64,000 nucleotides of DNA from Algoriphagus aestuarii (GTDB taxonomy: Bacteria; Bacteroidota; Bacteroidia; Cytophagales; Cyclobacteriaceae), in the NCBI GenBank assembly GCA_017051695.1, contig JAFIDK010000001.1, positions 1 to 64,000 on the forward strand, in the 5' to 3' direction. The position numbers and the translations under genes are program-made. The notes beneath the pieces were generated by a model. The model saw only the letters and a program-made list of their open reading frames with translations, did no database searches and was not told the DNA's origin. Shown piece after piece: positions 8,988-17,416 of this stretch. How positions within the stretch are numbered: the first letter of the stretch is position 1; each line of letters opens with the position of its first letter.

Positions 8988-9557
8988 ATGAAAATATTCC
9001 TGCTATTTCTATCGACCTTCTTTCTACTTGATATTCCACTCCTTCCTGATGGATACCAAGAAGGATATTATTATGCTGACAATGGCGAGAAAATAGAAGG
9101 CTTCTTAAAATTGAAGAAGTCTGATTACTCTAGTTTCAAAAAGAAAAAAACGCGCATATTATTTAAGCCAACAATGGAATCAAGTCCTGTTTCGGTTTCC
9201 ATCGAAGAAATGGAATCATTTGTTATCGAAGAGGATAGTTTTGCCACTGTCAAAAACATAAAAGTGAATCACATCAACGGGAATTTTGAAGAGGATTTTG
9301 CAAAAGTGATTGAATCAGGAAAGATAGATTTATATCAGCACCAAAGCCGAGTAAGTGACGGATTGTTCCTTTATGACAAGGAACACTATGTACTTTCCAA
9401 GGACGGGAGAGAATTTTTAGGAATCTATAACCTCAATAAACAACGGGAAGAAATCTCTTTATTTTTTGAAGATCAACCCGAACTAATGAATCGATTCCTT
9501 GACAAAGAATTTGATTCTGATTTGCAACAATTGATCGAATTGTATAACAACTCTTAA
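8988..9557 (+). CDS. Hypothetical exported protein
   Basis: 189 residues with an N-terminal hydrophobic signal (KIFLLFLSTFFLLDIPLL). The mature part is polar, rich in Lys/Glu/Ser, predicted beta-rich (YYADNGEKIEGFLKL, TRILFKPTMES), without cysteines or a lipobox. I do not recognise a domain. Same strand as its neighbours, 75 nt after the preceding gene. Confidence 0.55.
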   Translation: MKIFLLFLSTFFLLDIPLLPDGYQEGYYYADNGEKIEGFLKLKKSDYSSFKKKKTRILFKPTMESSPVSVSIEEMESFVIEEDSFATVKNIKVNHINGNFEEDFAKVIESGKIDLYQHQSRVSDGLFLYDKEHYVLSKDGREFLGIYNLNKQREEISLFFEDQPELMNRFLDKEFDSDLQQLIELYNNS

Positions 9558-9617
9558 GGTCTTTCACAGGGGAAAATCAACGAATTCTAATGTTATTCTG
9601 AATCACTTTTTGTCTTC

Positions 9618-10064
9618 ATGAAGCTAATCCCCATCAGAAACTCTAAAACCGAAAACACTGATTTTCTCGGCTTCCCAGATTGCCTTCCTATTATCGAGGT
9701 CATGGAAGACTATTATAAAAAGATAGGTTACCACTTTCCATGGGTTGGATATTTTGCATTAGAAGAAAATGAAAGTCCAGTCGGAACTGGAGGATTTAAA
9801 GGAGCTCCAATTAATGGTAAAATTGAAATAGCTTATTCCACTTTTAAAGGACATGAAGGAAAAGGCAATGGAACAACTATCTGTCAAAAACTTGTAGACA
9901 TCGCCCAAAATCAAGATCCTTCTATCATCATCTCAGCTCGTACTTTGCCCTTTGACTCTCCTTCTTGCTCAATCTTAAGAAAAAATGGATTTATCAATCA
10001 GGGCACAATCCTTGATCCTGAAGATGGGGAAGTTTTCGAATGGATTTTCAAACCATCTAGTTGA
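9618..10064 (+). CDS. GNAT family N-acetyltransferase
   Basis: 148 residues with the GNAT fold in RimJ/RimL style: FALEENESPVGTGGFKG (beta 4), IEIAYSTFKGHEGKGNGT, where GHEGKGNGT is the acetyl-CoA pyrophosphate-binding loop (Q/RxxGxG/A variant), and a C-terminal SILRKNGFI. It would transfer an acetyl group from acetyl-CoA to an amine; the acceptor is unknown. ATG start 9618. Confidence 0.8.
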   Translation: MKLIPIRNSKTENTDFLGFPDCLPIIEVMEDYYKKIGYHFPWVGYFALEENESPVGTGGFKGAPINGKIEIAYSTFKGHEGKGNGTTICQKLVDIAQNQDPSIIISARTLPFDSPSCSILRKNGFINQGTILDPEDGEVFEWIFKPSS

Positions 10065-10094
10065 AAAACTTACTCATTAAATATTAATTTCCCA

Positions 10095-10125
10095 TTTGAC
10101 AGTGAATTGGCATTGTGTAATTTAA
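10095..10125 (+). promoter_or_regulatory. Promoter of the first Gfo/Idh/MocA gene
   Basis: TTTG (10095-10098), 19-nt spacer, TAATTTAA (10118-10125; six of eight positions of TAnnTTTG), 30 nt upstream of the ATG. Same architecture as the promoter of the second copy. Confidence 0.5.
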
Positions 10126-10155
10126 ACACTTCGTTAACAAAGCCCCCTTAAACCT

Positions 10156-11523
10156 ATGACCTCATTCAATAGAAGAGATTTTATAAAAAGTAGTTCTGCC
10201 CTTATGTCCTTGGCAAGTTTTGGCTTGTTGGGAATGGATTTCAAAGATCAAGAAGGTCCCTTGAGAGTTGCACTTATCGGAACAGGCTGGTACGGCAAAT
10301 CTGATCTTTTCCGATTGATCCAAGTTGCAGATGTGGAAGTAGTTGGGCTTTGTGATGTAGATAGCAAGCAATTAGAGGAAGCGGGTAAACTGGTAGCTAC
10401 ACGCCAAAGATCAAAAAAAGTCCCTGCACTTTACGAAGACTACAAGGAACTTTTGGCAAAGGAAAAGCCGGAATATGTATTGGTAGGAACGCCAGACCAT
10501 TGGCATGCATTGATTGCTATTGAAGCGGTAAAGAGCGGAGCGCATGTTTATTTACAAAAACCAATTTCTGTAGATGTCATCGAAGGGGAAGCAATTTTGG
10601 CAGCAGCCAGAAAATATGATCGAAAGGTTCAAATAGGAACTCAACGAAGAAGTACACCTCATTTGGTTCAGGCAAAAAAGGAAATTATCGACTCAGGTAA
10701 ATTGGGAAAAATATCCCATGCCGAGGTTTGCTGCTATTACCATATGAGAAATAGAAGCCATCCAGATGTCATGCCTGTCCCAGAAAATTTGAATTATGAT
10801 TTGTGGGCAGGGCCAGCACCTAAGCTTCCTTACAGAGGAATCCTGCATCGTGGCTGGAGAGCATTTATGGAATATGGTAATGGAATCGTAGGTGATATGT
10901 GCGTTCACATGTTGGATGCAGTACGCTGGATGCTGGATTTAGGTTGGCCCGTTCAAGTGACATCTACCGGAGGGATTTACGTTGACAAAGAATCAATTTC
11001 AAATATTTCCGATACACAAACAGCCATTTTTGAATTTCCAGAGATAAATGTTGTCTGGCAACATCGAACTTGGGGAAATCCAGTGGATAAAGACTATCCA
11101 TGGGCTTTCAAGATTTATGGAGAAAACGGGATGCTTGCCGGAAGTCCCATGCGAGCTGATTTTTATCCAGAAGGAAGAAATAATGGAGAGCCGATCCACT
11201 ATCCAGTAGTTTTAGAAAAGGAACAATTCCCTGAAGATGTCACCGAAAAAGACAATGAAGTTCATGCAGCACCTGCCACCCGTGCACAAATGAAAGACTG
11301 GCTTCTAGCAATAGAAAAAGACACACTTCCGGTTGCAGATGTATTGGAAGGTCACATCTCAACGGCTTCCTGCATCTTGGCGAATATGTCCATGGATTTA
11401 GGAGGAAGACCTTTGAAATACGATCCAAAAACCATGACTGTCCTGAGTGATCCAGAAGCTACGGCTCTATTGAGGAGACCCTATCGAGAAGGATATATCC
11501 ATCCGGAGCCTGATAACATTTGA
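10156..11523 (+). CDS. Tat-exported Gfo/Idh/MocA family oxidoreductase (copy 1)
   Basis: 455 residues. Twin-arginine signal: NRRDFIKSSSALMSLASFGL (residues 4-23). Then a Rossmann domain (RVALIGTGWYG, residues 36-46) and the GFO_IDH_MocA C-terminal domain. QKPISVDVIEGE carries the EKP-type lysine (here QKP) and GDMCVHMLDAVRW the conserved His. Exported members of this group oxidise or rearrange sugar derivatives using a tightly bound NAD(P). Its neighbour downstream is a close paralogue. The exported location fits a periplasmic role in glycan breakdown, possibly delivering 3-keto sugars; the substrate is inference. Confidence 0.9.
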   Translation: MTSFNRRDFIKSSSALMSLASFGLLGMDFKDQEGPLRVALIGTGWYGKSDLFRLIQVADVEVVGLCDVDSKQLEEAGKLVATRQRSKKVPALYEDYKELLAKEKPEYVLVGTPDHWHALIAIEAVKSGAHVYLQKPISVDVIEGEAILAAARKYDRKVQIGTQRRSTPHLVQAKKEIIDSGKLGKISHAEVCCYYHMRNRSHPDVMPVPENLNYDLWAGPAPKLPYRGILHRGWRAFMEYGNGIVGDMCVHMLDAVRWMLDLGWPVQVTSTGGIYVDKESISNISDTQTAIFEFPEINVVWQHRTWGNPVDKDYPWAFKIYGENGMLAGSPMRADFYPEGRNNGEPIHYPVVLEKEQFPEDVTEKDNEVHAAPATRAQMKDWLLAIEKDTLPVADVLEGHISTASCILANMSMDLGGRPLKYDPKTMTVLSDPEATALLRRPYREGYIHPEPDNI

Positions 11524-11561
11524 TAATCCAGCCTTCCAGGTACCGCATTCCCACTATTCCA

Positions 11562-11592
11562 TTTGCTAAAGGTTTGTGTTTTTGTATCTTAA
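11562..11592 (+). promoter_or_regulatory. Promoter of the second Gfo/Idh/MocA gene
   Basis: TTTG (11562-11565), 19-nt spacer, TATCTTAA (11585-11592), 30 nt upstream of the ATG. It mirrors the promoter of copy 1 in spacing, in distance to the ATG, and in the TTAA ending. Confidence 0.5.
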
Positions 11593-11622
11593 GCCATACA
11601 ATAAACCTCAAACCCTAATTCA

Positions 11623-12990
11623 ATGAATGCTCTCAATCGAAGAGATTTTCTCAAAGGCTCTTCTGCCTTAGCCACACTAGCCAGTTTTGGATTGTTAGGA
11701 ATGGATTTTAAAGACCAAGAAGGCCCATTAAAAGTCGCATTAATCGGTTCTGGATGGTATGGGAAATCTGACCTTTTTCGCCTGATTCAAGTTGCAGATG
11801 TAGAAGTGGTCGGATTATGTGATCCAGACAAAAACATGCTTAAAGCAGCCGGAGACATGGTGGCAACCAGACAGAAATCCGGTAAAATCCCTGCTCTATA
11901 CGAAGACTATAGAGAACTTTTAGCGAATGAAAAACCTGAATTCGTCCTGATCGGTTCCCCGGATCATTGGCATGCTTTGCAATGCATCGATGCTCTAAAA
12001 GCTGGAGCACATGTCTATGTACAAAAACCAATTTCGGTGGATGTCATAGAAGGAGAAGCCATGGTAGCAGCAGCCAGAAAATATGGCAAAAAAGTACAAG
12101 TTGGTACTCAACGCAAAAGCACGCCTCACCTGATCGATGCCAAAGAACAGATCATTGATTCAGGGAAATTGGGAAAAATATCTCATGTGGAAGTTTGCTG
12201 TTATTTTCATATGAGAGCCAACGGAAATCCTCCGGTAGAACCAGTACCGGATTTCTTCAATTATGACTTATGGACAGGCCCCGCTCCCCTGCGCCCTTAT
12301 GATGGACTTCCACATAGACGCTGGTGGAGAACGTTTATAGAATATGGCAATGGCATCACCGGTGACATGTGTGTACACATGCTCGATACAGTTCGCTGGA
12401 TGTTAAAACTGGGCTGGCCGACACAAATCAGTTCTTCTGGAGGCATTTATGTTCAAAAAGATGGAAAATCAAATATTTCAGATACGCAATCTGCCATTTT
12501 TGAATATCCAGAACTTAATGTGGTTTGGCAACATAGAACTTGGGGAAACCCAGATGACCCTGAATATCCATGGGCATTTAAGATTTTTGGTGAAAAAGGT
12601 ATGTTGGCAGGCAGCACCATGCAAGCAGACTATATCCCTGTAGATAAAAATGAAAAACCCATCCATTTTGAATGTCTCTTCGAAAGGGAAAAATATCCTG
12701 AAGATGTCAATGAACCAGACATCGAATTGAATGCTGCACCTGCGACAAGACTTCACATGAAAGACTGGTTGAAAGCAATTGATCAAAATACGTTGCCAGT
12801 TGCGGATATTGAGGAAGGTCATATCTCCACTGCATCTTGTATTCTGGCCAATATTTCAATGGATTTGGGTGGAAGGATACTGAAATACGACCCGAAAACC
12901 ATGACTGTAGTGGGAGACAAAGAAGCTACAGCATTATTGAGAAGGCCGTATAGAAAAGGATATACACATCCTGAGCCGAAATCAGTCTAA
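11623..12990 (+). CDS. Tat-exported Gfo/Idh/MocA family oxidoreductase (copy 2)
   Basis: 455 residues, exactly the length of the preceding gene and alignable throughout: NRRDFLKGSSALATLASFGL Tat signal, VALIGSGWYGKSDL nucleotide loop, QKPISVDVIEGE, GDMCVHMLDTVRW, and a shared C terminus ending RRPYRKGY. It is clearly a tandem duplicate. The most divergent stretches are the substrate-side segments after the YDLW(A/T)GPAP motif (e.g. KLPYRGILHRGW versus LRPYDGLPHRRWW) and around residues 330-370, suggesting altered substrate choice. It has its own promoter and a strong terminator, so the two copies can be controlled separately. Confidence 0.9.
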   Translation: MNALNRRDFLKGSSALATLASFGLLGMDFKDQEGPLKVALIGSGWYGKSDLFRLIQVADVEVVGLCDPDKNMLKAAGDMVATRQKSGKIPALYEDYRELLANEKPEFVLIGSPDHWHALQCIDALKAGAHVYVQKPISVDVIEGEAMVAAARKYGKKVQVGTQRKSTPHLIDAKEQIIDSGKLGKISHVEVCCYFHMRANGNPPVEPVPDFFNYDLWTGPAPLRPYDGLPHRRWWRTFIEYGNGITGDMCVHMLDTVRWMLKLGWPTQISSSGGIYVQKDGKSNISDTQSAIFEYPELNVVWQHRTWGNPDDPEYPWAFKIFGEKGMLAGSTMQADYIPVDKNEKPIHFECLFEREKYPEDVNEPDIELNAAPATRLHMKDWLKAIDQNTLPVADIEEGHISTASCILANISMDLGGRILKYDPKTMTVVGDKEATALLRRPYRKGYTHPEPKSV

Positions 12991-13010
12991 GACTATTAAA
13001 CTTCAATCGT

Positions 13011-13050
13011 AAAACCGACTACCGAATGTGTGGTCGGTTTTATTATTTTT
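13011..13050 (+). terminator. Intrinsic terminator after the Gfo/Idh/MocA pair
   Basis: AAAACCGAC (13011-13019) pairs with GTCGGTTTT (13033-13041), followed by ATTATTTTT. Perfect 9-bp stem with T tract. Confidence 0.85.
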
Positions 13051-13071
13051 AAGCTTTAGAGAATAGAAAGC

Positions 13072-13578
13072 ATGATTCAGATAATCCCTGCCTCAACCGA
13101 AGATTTAAAACATGTTCAGGCCATTGCGCATCAAACCTGGCCTCACACTTTTGGGAATATCCTCAGCCCTAAGCAAATCGACTACATGCTCAATTGGATG
13201 TATGATTTGAAAATGCTCGAAAAACAACAATTAGAACAAAGACATACTTTCTTGCTTGCAGAAGAAGAAGAAGAAGAAGGTAAAAAATTGGGGTTTACTG
13301 GATTTCAGATTGATCAAGAGCCTGGCAAGACTAAAATTCATAAGATCTACATTTTACCCGATACTCAAGGAAAAGGAATTGGTAAAAAATTGATCCAAGC
13401 GATTAAAGAAATTGCGATTAAGAAAAACCAAACCAGTCTTCTACTCAATGTAAATAAGTACAATGAAGGGGCGATCCAATTTTATGAATACTTGGGATTT
13501 GTCAACATCAAAAGTGAAGTGATCGATATAGGAAATGGTTATGTGATGGATGATTATGTGTTTGAGATGATGCTTTGA
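13072..13578 (+). CDS. GNAT family N-acetyltransferase (PaiA/RimI-like)
   Basis: 168 residues. Complete GNAT core: IHKIYILPDTQGKGIGKKLI, with the acetyl-CoA loop Q-G-K-G-I-G, then LLLNVNKYNEGAIQFYEYLGF, a typical C-terminal motif. The N-terminal half resembles spermine/spermidine acetyltransferases of the PaiA type (AIAHQTWPHTFGNILSP). A GAA trinucleotide run at about 13260-13278 encodes a Glu stretch (LAEEEEEEGKK), a possible slippage-prone site. ATG 13072 lies shortly after the terminator, so it is transcribed independently. Confidence 0.83.
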   Translation: MIQIIPASTEDLKHVQAIAHQTWPHTFGNILSPKQIDYMLNWMYDLKMLEKQQLEQRHTFLLAEEEEEEGKKLGFTGFQIDQEPGKTKIHKIYILPDTQGKGIGKKLIQAIKEIAIKKNQTSLLLNVNKYNEGAIQFYEYLGFVNIKSEVIDIGNGYVMDDYVFEMML

Positions 13579-13738
13579 GCGTTTTTAATTCTCCCGCAAC
13601 GGCGCAGCGATGCAATAAAAGAATAATTAAGACATTGAGTTCTCTTTAATTGGCATAAGTGCTGGACTTGTTTATTAACAATTGTTATACTCAGACTACT
13701 GTTATATAGGCCCAATTCCAAAAACTTGCTCCAAAATT

Positions 13739-14521
13739 TCAAATCCCTAAGACAGTTTCCCAAAGCACTAATCCATTGGCTGGAGCTGGAGGTAATTTTT
13801 CAAACATTTCAGGAGATTCAAATCTTTGAAGGATTTCTGAAACTTCCATACCTCTTTTCCCGATCTGCCAAATTGCGGACATCATCATACGTACTTGGTG
13901 ATGCAAAAAGCCTGTTCCTGTTATCTCCAAGTAAAAGATCTTCTCTGGAAAAAACTGCCCTAGAAATTCATTTGAGCTCAAAATATCAGCTGAAAGAACT
14001 TCACGAAAATAATCGGATTTGTTTTCCGATGGTCTACAGAAGCCTTTGAAATTGTGCTTTCCAACAAACAATTGACAAGCTTTCCTCATTCCTTCCCAAT
14101 TCAAATCCTCCTTGATATTCACTATAAAAGCTGAAGCGAAAGGATGGAAAAAGTCTGAAATGGAAAAATAGTAGCGATAGGTTTTCTGCTTGACGGATTG
14201 GATCAAATTAAAATTGGTGGCGACCTCCTGCACGGAATTCAGCTGAATATCCTGCGGCAAGTGTTCATTCAATTCGGGCAAGAGTGAATTCATTTCAACT
14301 TTTTCCCGAAGGAAAATCTGCACATACCCTCTAACACAGGAAACTCCAGAGTCTGTTCTGCTTGATCCAATCAGAGAAAAATCTTCATGACCCAACACAT
14401 GTCTAATCACCCGCTCCAACCTACGCTGTACTGTTGGCTGATTGGGCTGAGGAGCCCAACCTTTGTATCGAGCACCAAAATAGGAAATGGAAAAAAGATA
14501 GGAATGTGGTCGGGATTGCAA
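13739..14521 (-). CDS. truA: TruA-like tRNA pseudouridine synthase (divergent)
   Basis: 260 residues, TruA family, which isomerises uridines 38-40 of tRNA anticodon stems. The catalytic Asp is kept (D57 in SSRTDSGVSC), but the surrounding motif departs from the usual GRTDAGVHA. Other landmarks: YFGARYKGWAPQPNQPTVQ at the N terminus, and FLHHQVRMMMSAIWQIGKR, typical of the C half. The start codon is TTG at 14521; no in-frame ATG precedes the conserved start. This may be a second, specialised TruA paralogue. Confidence 0.8.
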   Translation of the reverse strand: MQSRPHSYLFSISYFGARYKGWAPQPNQPTVQRRLERVIRHVLGHEDFSLIGSSRTDSGVSCVRGYVQIFLREKVEMNSLLPELNEHLPQDIQLNSVQEVATNFNLIQSVKQKTYRYYFSISDFFHPFASAFIVNIKEDLNWEGMRKACQLFVGKHNFKGFCRPSENKSDYFREVLSADILSSNEFLGQFFPEKIFYLEITGTGFLHHQVRMMMSAIWQIGKRGMEVSEILQRFESPEMFEKLPPAPANGLVLWETVLGI

Positions 14522-14611
14522 TGAAATAACGATTTGTGATTTGAAGTTTGAAATTAAGGGAATTTAGATCAAACCATCAATGCATTATATTTTTAGTGAA
14601 AAGTATGCTCT

Positions 14612-14965
14612 TTAGTGAAAATGGAATTTTTGGGAATGCCAAAATGAATGGGGTATTCCATAAAAATCACATTTATACATAGGTATCTCAAGAAGGAACC
14701 AAAGGCCTATCAAAAATATAATTACTAGATTAAGCTTCCTTACTTTACCCTCTTTGATTTTTATAATTCCAAAAATAATTAATAGGGTTGATAAACTTAT
14801 GTAGAAAAATAATTGACCGAAAAAGATGTTAGAGGAAAATATATTACTGGATAAATCTGCTGACTTATCAAAGAAGTAAGATAACCCTACCCACATATTC
14901 CTGTATAACCAAAAGAAAAATATTCCCATTGTCACGTAAAACCAACCAATAATTTTAGTTTTCAT
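14612..14965 (-). CDS. Small membrane protein of unknown function
   Basis: 117 residues with three hydrophobic segments: about 5-25, 50-70 and 78-95. Ends with a His/aromatic-rich tail (PHSFWHSQKFHFH). ATG 14965, 12 nt after the PHP lipoprotein gene on the same strand, hence probably co-transcribed. No family recognised. Its coding region is unusually AT-rich (many ATT/TTT codons) compared with neighbours. Confidence 0.5.
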   Translation of the reverse strand: MKTKIIGWFYVTMGIFFFWLYRNMWVGLSYFFDKSADLSSNIFSSNIFFGQLFFYISLSTLLIIFGIIKIKEGKVRKLNLVIIFLIGLWFLLEIPMYKCDFYGIPHSFWHSQKFHFH

Positions 14966-14977
14966 TAATTTATAACT

Positions 14978-16180
14978 TCATCTTGTCTTAACTGGCTGTG
15001 TCCAGGCAGTTTCTGTATCGCCGATCTGATAAGGATTTTCTTTGGGTTTGGAGGAAATGATTTTTGCTCGAACATACATATCATCTGATTCCAAAGTATA
15101 CGATCCTGAAGTTCCGCTTACTACGCTCAATAATATTCCGCTTTCTTCTGGTGAAGATTTTTTGGTGCCAAAGAATTGGATTTCATAAGAAATACCATTT
15201 TCCGCCTTCACTTCGACATTTAGCGTTTTTCCACGGAAGTCTATTGATTCCAAAGTAACACCCGTACTTGAATAGAAATCTCCACACTCCATAGCTTCAA
15301 CCAAAGATGCCGGGTCTAAGCTTTCAGACAAAACCATTACCCATCCTCTACCTGGATTGCTACTATTTTGATCAAAAACATGGTAATTGTGCGCGTCGTC
15401 TACTGCCAAACCATAAAGTAAGGGTTTGCCAGCCTGTAAATACGATGCTTGGACTTTGTCCCACAAAACTTCCATACTAGGTCGAAGGGAATCTCCATAA
15501 TTATTCACTTGAGGATGGCCATTGTAAACTTCAAAAAATCGCTCACCATTCAAGGCTATGATATCTTCGGGTGTAATCGCCCAGATAAAATTTGGGTGAT
15601 TGATGTGTAGAAACATTGGAACTCCAGTGGAATCACGTTGAGCTTTGACTCTATCCAAACCATTCTGTAAAATTTCAGGAATTGAATTTCCTCCTTCAGC
15701 TGGGATCAATTTCTGAATATTCGTCACATTCATATGAAGAGGTTTCTTTTCAAAACTCTCTGTCAATTCCTGCGATTGAATAATCAAAAATTCTCCTTCT
15801 TCTTCAAACATCGGAGCATATTCTACTAGGGTTTTCAATTTTACTGCTATCCTATCAGCTGAGTCCTTTCGATAAATAACCTGATCACCATATTTCTCTA
15901 CATACTTTTGAAACCCCAATTCGTGAGATGGAGATTTCGGAATCAACTTCCATTTTTCCCCTTGCGCCAGCGTATTATGGTCAGATAAAACCACAAAATC
16001 ATAGTCATGAGTTTTATACCAATCCATGATCATTTCTGGATAATCATCTCCATCTGACCAATAAGAATGCGTATGTAGGTTCCCTTTGTACCATTGTTTG
16101 GTGGATACAGTCTTTTCTTGAGAAGTGCAGGAAATCAAGAAAAATAAGGAAAGAGCAAAAATGGAATAGCAGCGTTTCAT
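14978..16180 (-). CDS. PHP-domain lipoprotein (metal-dependent phosphoesterase-like)
   Basis: 400 residues. Lipoprotein signal with lipobox LISC (Cys about residue 18). Then a PHP (polymerase and histidinol phosphatase) fold: GNLHTHSYWSDG gives the two metal histidines, FVVLSDHN another, and LHINHPNF and AVDDAHNYH later ligands. PHP proteins hydrolyse phosphoesters with a trinuclear metal site. The exported form suggests a periplasmic or surface phosphodiesterase or sugar-phosphatase. The C-terminal ~100 residues look like a beta domain. Substrate unknown. Confidence 0.85.
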   Translation of the reverse strand: MKRCYSIFALSLFFLISCTSQEKTVSTKQWYKGNLHTHSYWSDGDDYPEMIMDWYKTHDYDFVVLSDHNTLAQGEKWKLIPKSPSHELGFQKYVEKYGDQVIYRKDSADRIAVKLKTLVEYAPMFEEEGEFLIIQSQELTESFEKKPLHMNVTNIQKLIPAEGGNSIPEILQNGLDRVKAQRDSTGVPMFLHINHPNFIWAITPEDIIALNGERFFEVYNGHPQVNNYGDSLRPSMEVLWDKVQASYLQAGKPLLYGLAVDDAHNYHVFDQNSSNPGRGWVMVLSESLDPASLVEAMECGDFYSSTGVTLESIDFRGKTLNVEVKAENGISYEIQFFGTKKSSPEESGILLSVVSGTSGSYTLESDDMYVRAKIISSKPKENPYQIGDTETAWTQPVKTR

Positions 16181-16339
16181 CAGATTGGGGTTTAGAATCT
16201 TAAGATAAGCAACCCAAAGTTCCCAAATGTTAGATTTGGATTAAGGATTTAGCAAAAATTTAGTGTCTGAGTGGCAGTTCCAACTCCAGAAAATGCAATC
16301 TGGTATATTTAATTACTCCACTATTTGATAAATTAGGTA

Positions 16340-16588
16340 ATGCCAACCGTACTTTACATTTCAGGATGGAGACTTTTCTTTTATTCAAATGAAGGTTCTG
16401 AGCCAATTCACATTCATGCACAAAAAGCTGACATGGAATGTAAATTTTGGATTTTTACCGAGGAAGTAGACATTAAGGAAGCTTTTTCGTATAATTTGAG
16501 TACTTCAGGGAGAAAAGAGATTCGTAAGATAATTTTCAAGAACTTTGATTTCATTGTAGACTCTTGGAATTCCTATTTCAATAAATAA
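16340..16588 (+). CDS. DUF4160 protein (possible toxin-antitoxin-like pair, first gene)
   Basis: 82 residues matching DUF4160 (PF13711): GWRLFFYSNEGSEPIHIHAQ, with the family's (E)P-x-H-(I/V)-H core, then ECKFWI. Members are usually encoded next to DUF2442, as here, with 1 nt between stop and ATG. The arrangement resembles type II toxin-antitoxin modules and has been discussed as such, but to my knowledge no activity is established for the pair. ATG start. Confidence 0.8.
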   Translation: MPTVLYISGWRLFFYSNEGSEPIHIHAQKADMECKFWIFTEEVDIKEAFSYNLSTSGRKEIRKIIFKNFDFIVDSWNSYFNK

Positions 16589-16589
16589 A

Positions 16590-16820
16590 ATGAAAGTTAG
16601 CTACCATATTTCTGACATCAATTTCCTCAACGATAAAATGATCCTCTCAGTAGATGAGAGGGAAATCATCTTTGATATTGCGGATGTATCCTACAAACTG
16701 TCAGTAGCCTCAGACTTGGAGCGCTCCATGTATAAGATCTCACCTTCCGGATATGGTGTTCACTGGCCTTTGATTGATGAGGATATTTCAGTGAAGGAGT
16801 TATTAAAAAATCACAAATAA
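16590..16820 (+). CDS. DUF2442 protein (partner of DUF4160)
   Basis: 76 residues matching DUF2442 (PF10387; the fold of Nitrosomonas NE0471): the N-terminal strand pair ends in LSVDEREI, and the C-terminal signature GYGVHWPLIDEDISVKELL is diagnostic. Starts 1 nt after the DUF4160 stop, so the two genes are translationally linked. The function of the family is unknown. Confidence 0.82.
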   Translation: MKVSYHISDINFLNDKMILSVDEREIIFDIADVSYKLSVASDLERSMYKISPSGYGVHWPLIDEDISVKELLKNHK

Positions 16821-16838
16821 ATCCTCATCTAAATTTAA

Positions 16839-17339
16839 ATGAAATCGTTTTTTTTAGTTATTCTAATGCTTTTTAATTGGGGTTATTCTTCTGCCTGCGA
16901 TTGTTTAATGATCAAAAATTTAGAAGAAGCTCAGAAATCGAGTTTTGAGGAAAACGAATTAATCTTTGTTGGAAAAGTTATTGAACTTAATAGCGATGGA
17001 AGTTATGCTTTAGAAATAATTGAATCGTTTAAAGGAAATGAAAATGGATTAACAAAAGTTTATGGATTTCCAGATGAATTTTCTTGTCCAATTATCCCCA
17101 ATAATCTATATGAAACCTGGTTAGTTTATTCGAATCTGGATCTTGATGGAAAAATTTCAATTTCTCAATGCGGTCTTTCAAGAAGTTTCCAATTTCCTTT
17201 TTATTATGGTTCGCGTCTATTGCCTCCACCTCCTCCCCTTGGGCTAAATGACCCTTTAGATATCCTTGACTTGGAATCTCTAACTATAGAATATAAAAAA
17301 AGAGCATTGGACGAATTAAAAAATGAAATTGAATTCTAA
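16839..17339 (+). CDS. Secreted cysteine protein, TIMP/netrin-like
   Basis: 166 residues. Signal peptide (KSFFLVILMLFNWGYSSA), after which the mature protein begins CDCLMIKNLEEAQ. The N-terminal Cys-x-Cys directly after cleavage, ELIFVGKVIE, and later cysteines at DEFSCP and ISQCGL resemble the OB-fold NTR (TIMP/netrin) domain of bacterial homologues, usually with disulfides from the first two cysteines. The C-terminal part has a proline run (LLPPPPPLG). 18 nt after DUF2442, perhaps by chance. The family is a moderate guess. Confidence 0.65.
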   Translation: MKSFFLVILMLFNWGYSSACDCLMIKNLEEAQKSSFEENELIFVGKVIELNSDGSYALEIIESFKGNENGLTKVYGFPDEFSCPIIPNNLYETWLVYSNLDLDGKISISQCGLSRSFQFPFYYGSRLLPPPPPLGLNDPLDILDLESLTIEYKKRALDELKNEIEF

Positions 17340-17367
17340 AGGAAAATGAAAACCCAATCAACCAAAA

Positions 17368-17391
17368 AACCACCCCATTCCTGAGGTGGTT
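17368..17391. terminator. Terminator between convergent genes (secreted protein / leuB)
   Basis: AACCACC (17368-17374) pairs with GGTGGTT (17385-17391). On the minus strand it is followed by six T, giving a proper terminator for the 11-kb BCAA operon. On the plus strand the T tract is interrupted. Confidence 0.75.
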
Positions 17392-17416
17392 ATTACTTTT
17401 ATTTATTGACTTTAAA

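Noticed and set aside
13260-13280. GAA trinucleotide run in the GNAT gene as a phase-variation tract
   Set aside because: Trinucleotide changes keep the frame, and the run is only about six units; it can be a plain Glu-rich loop.
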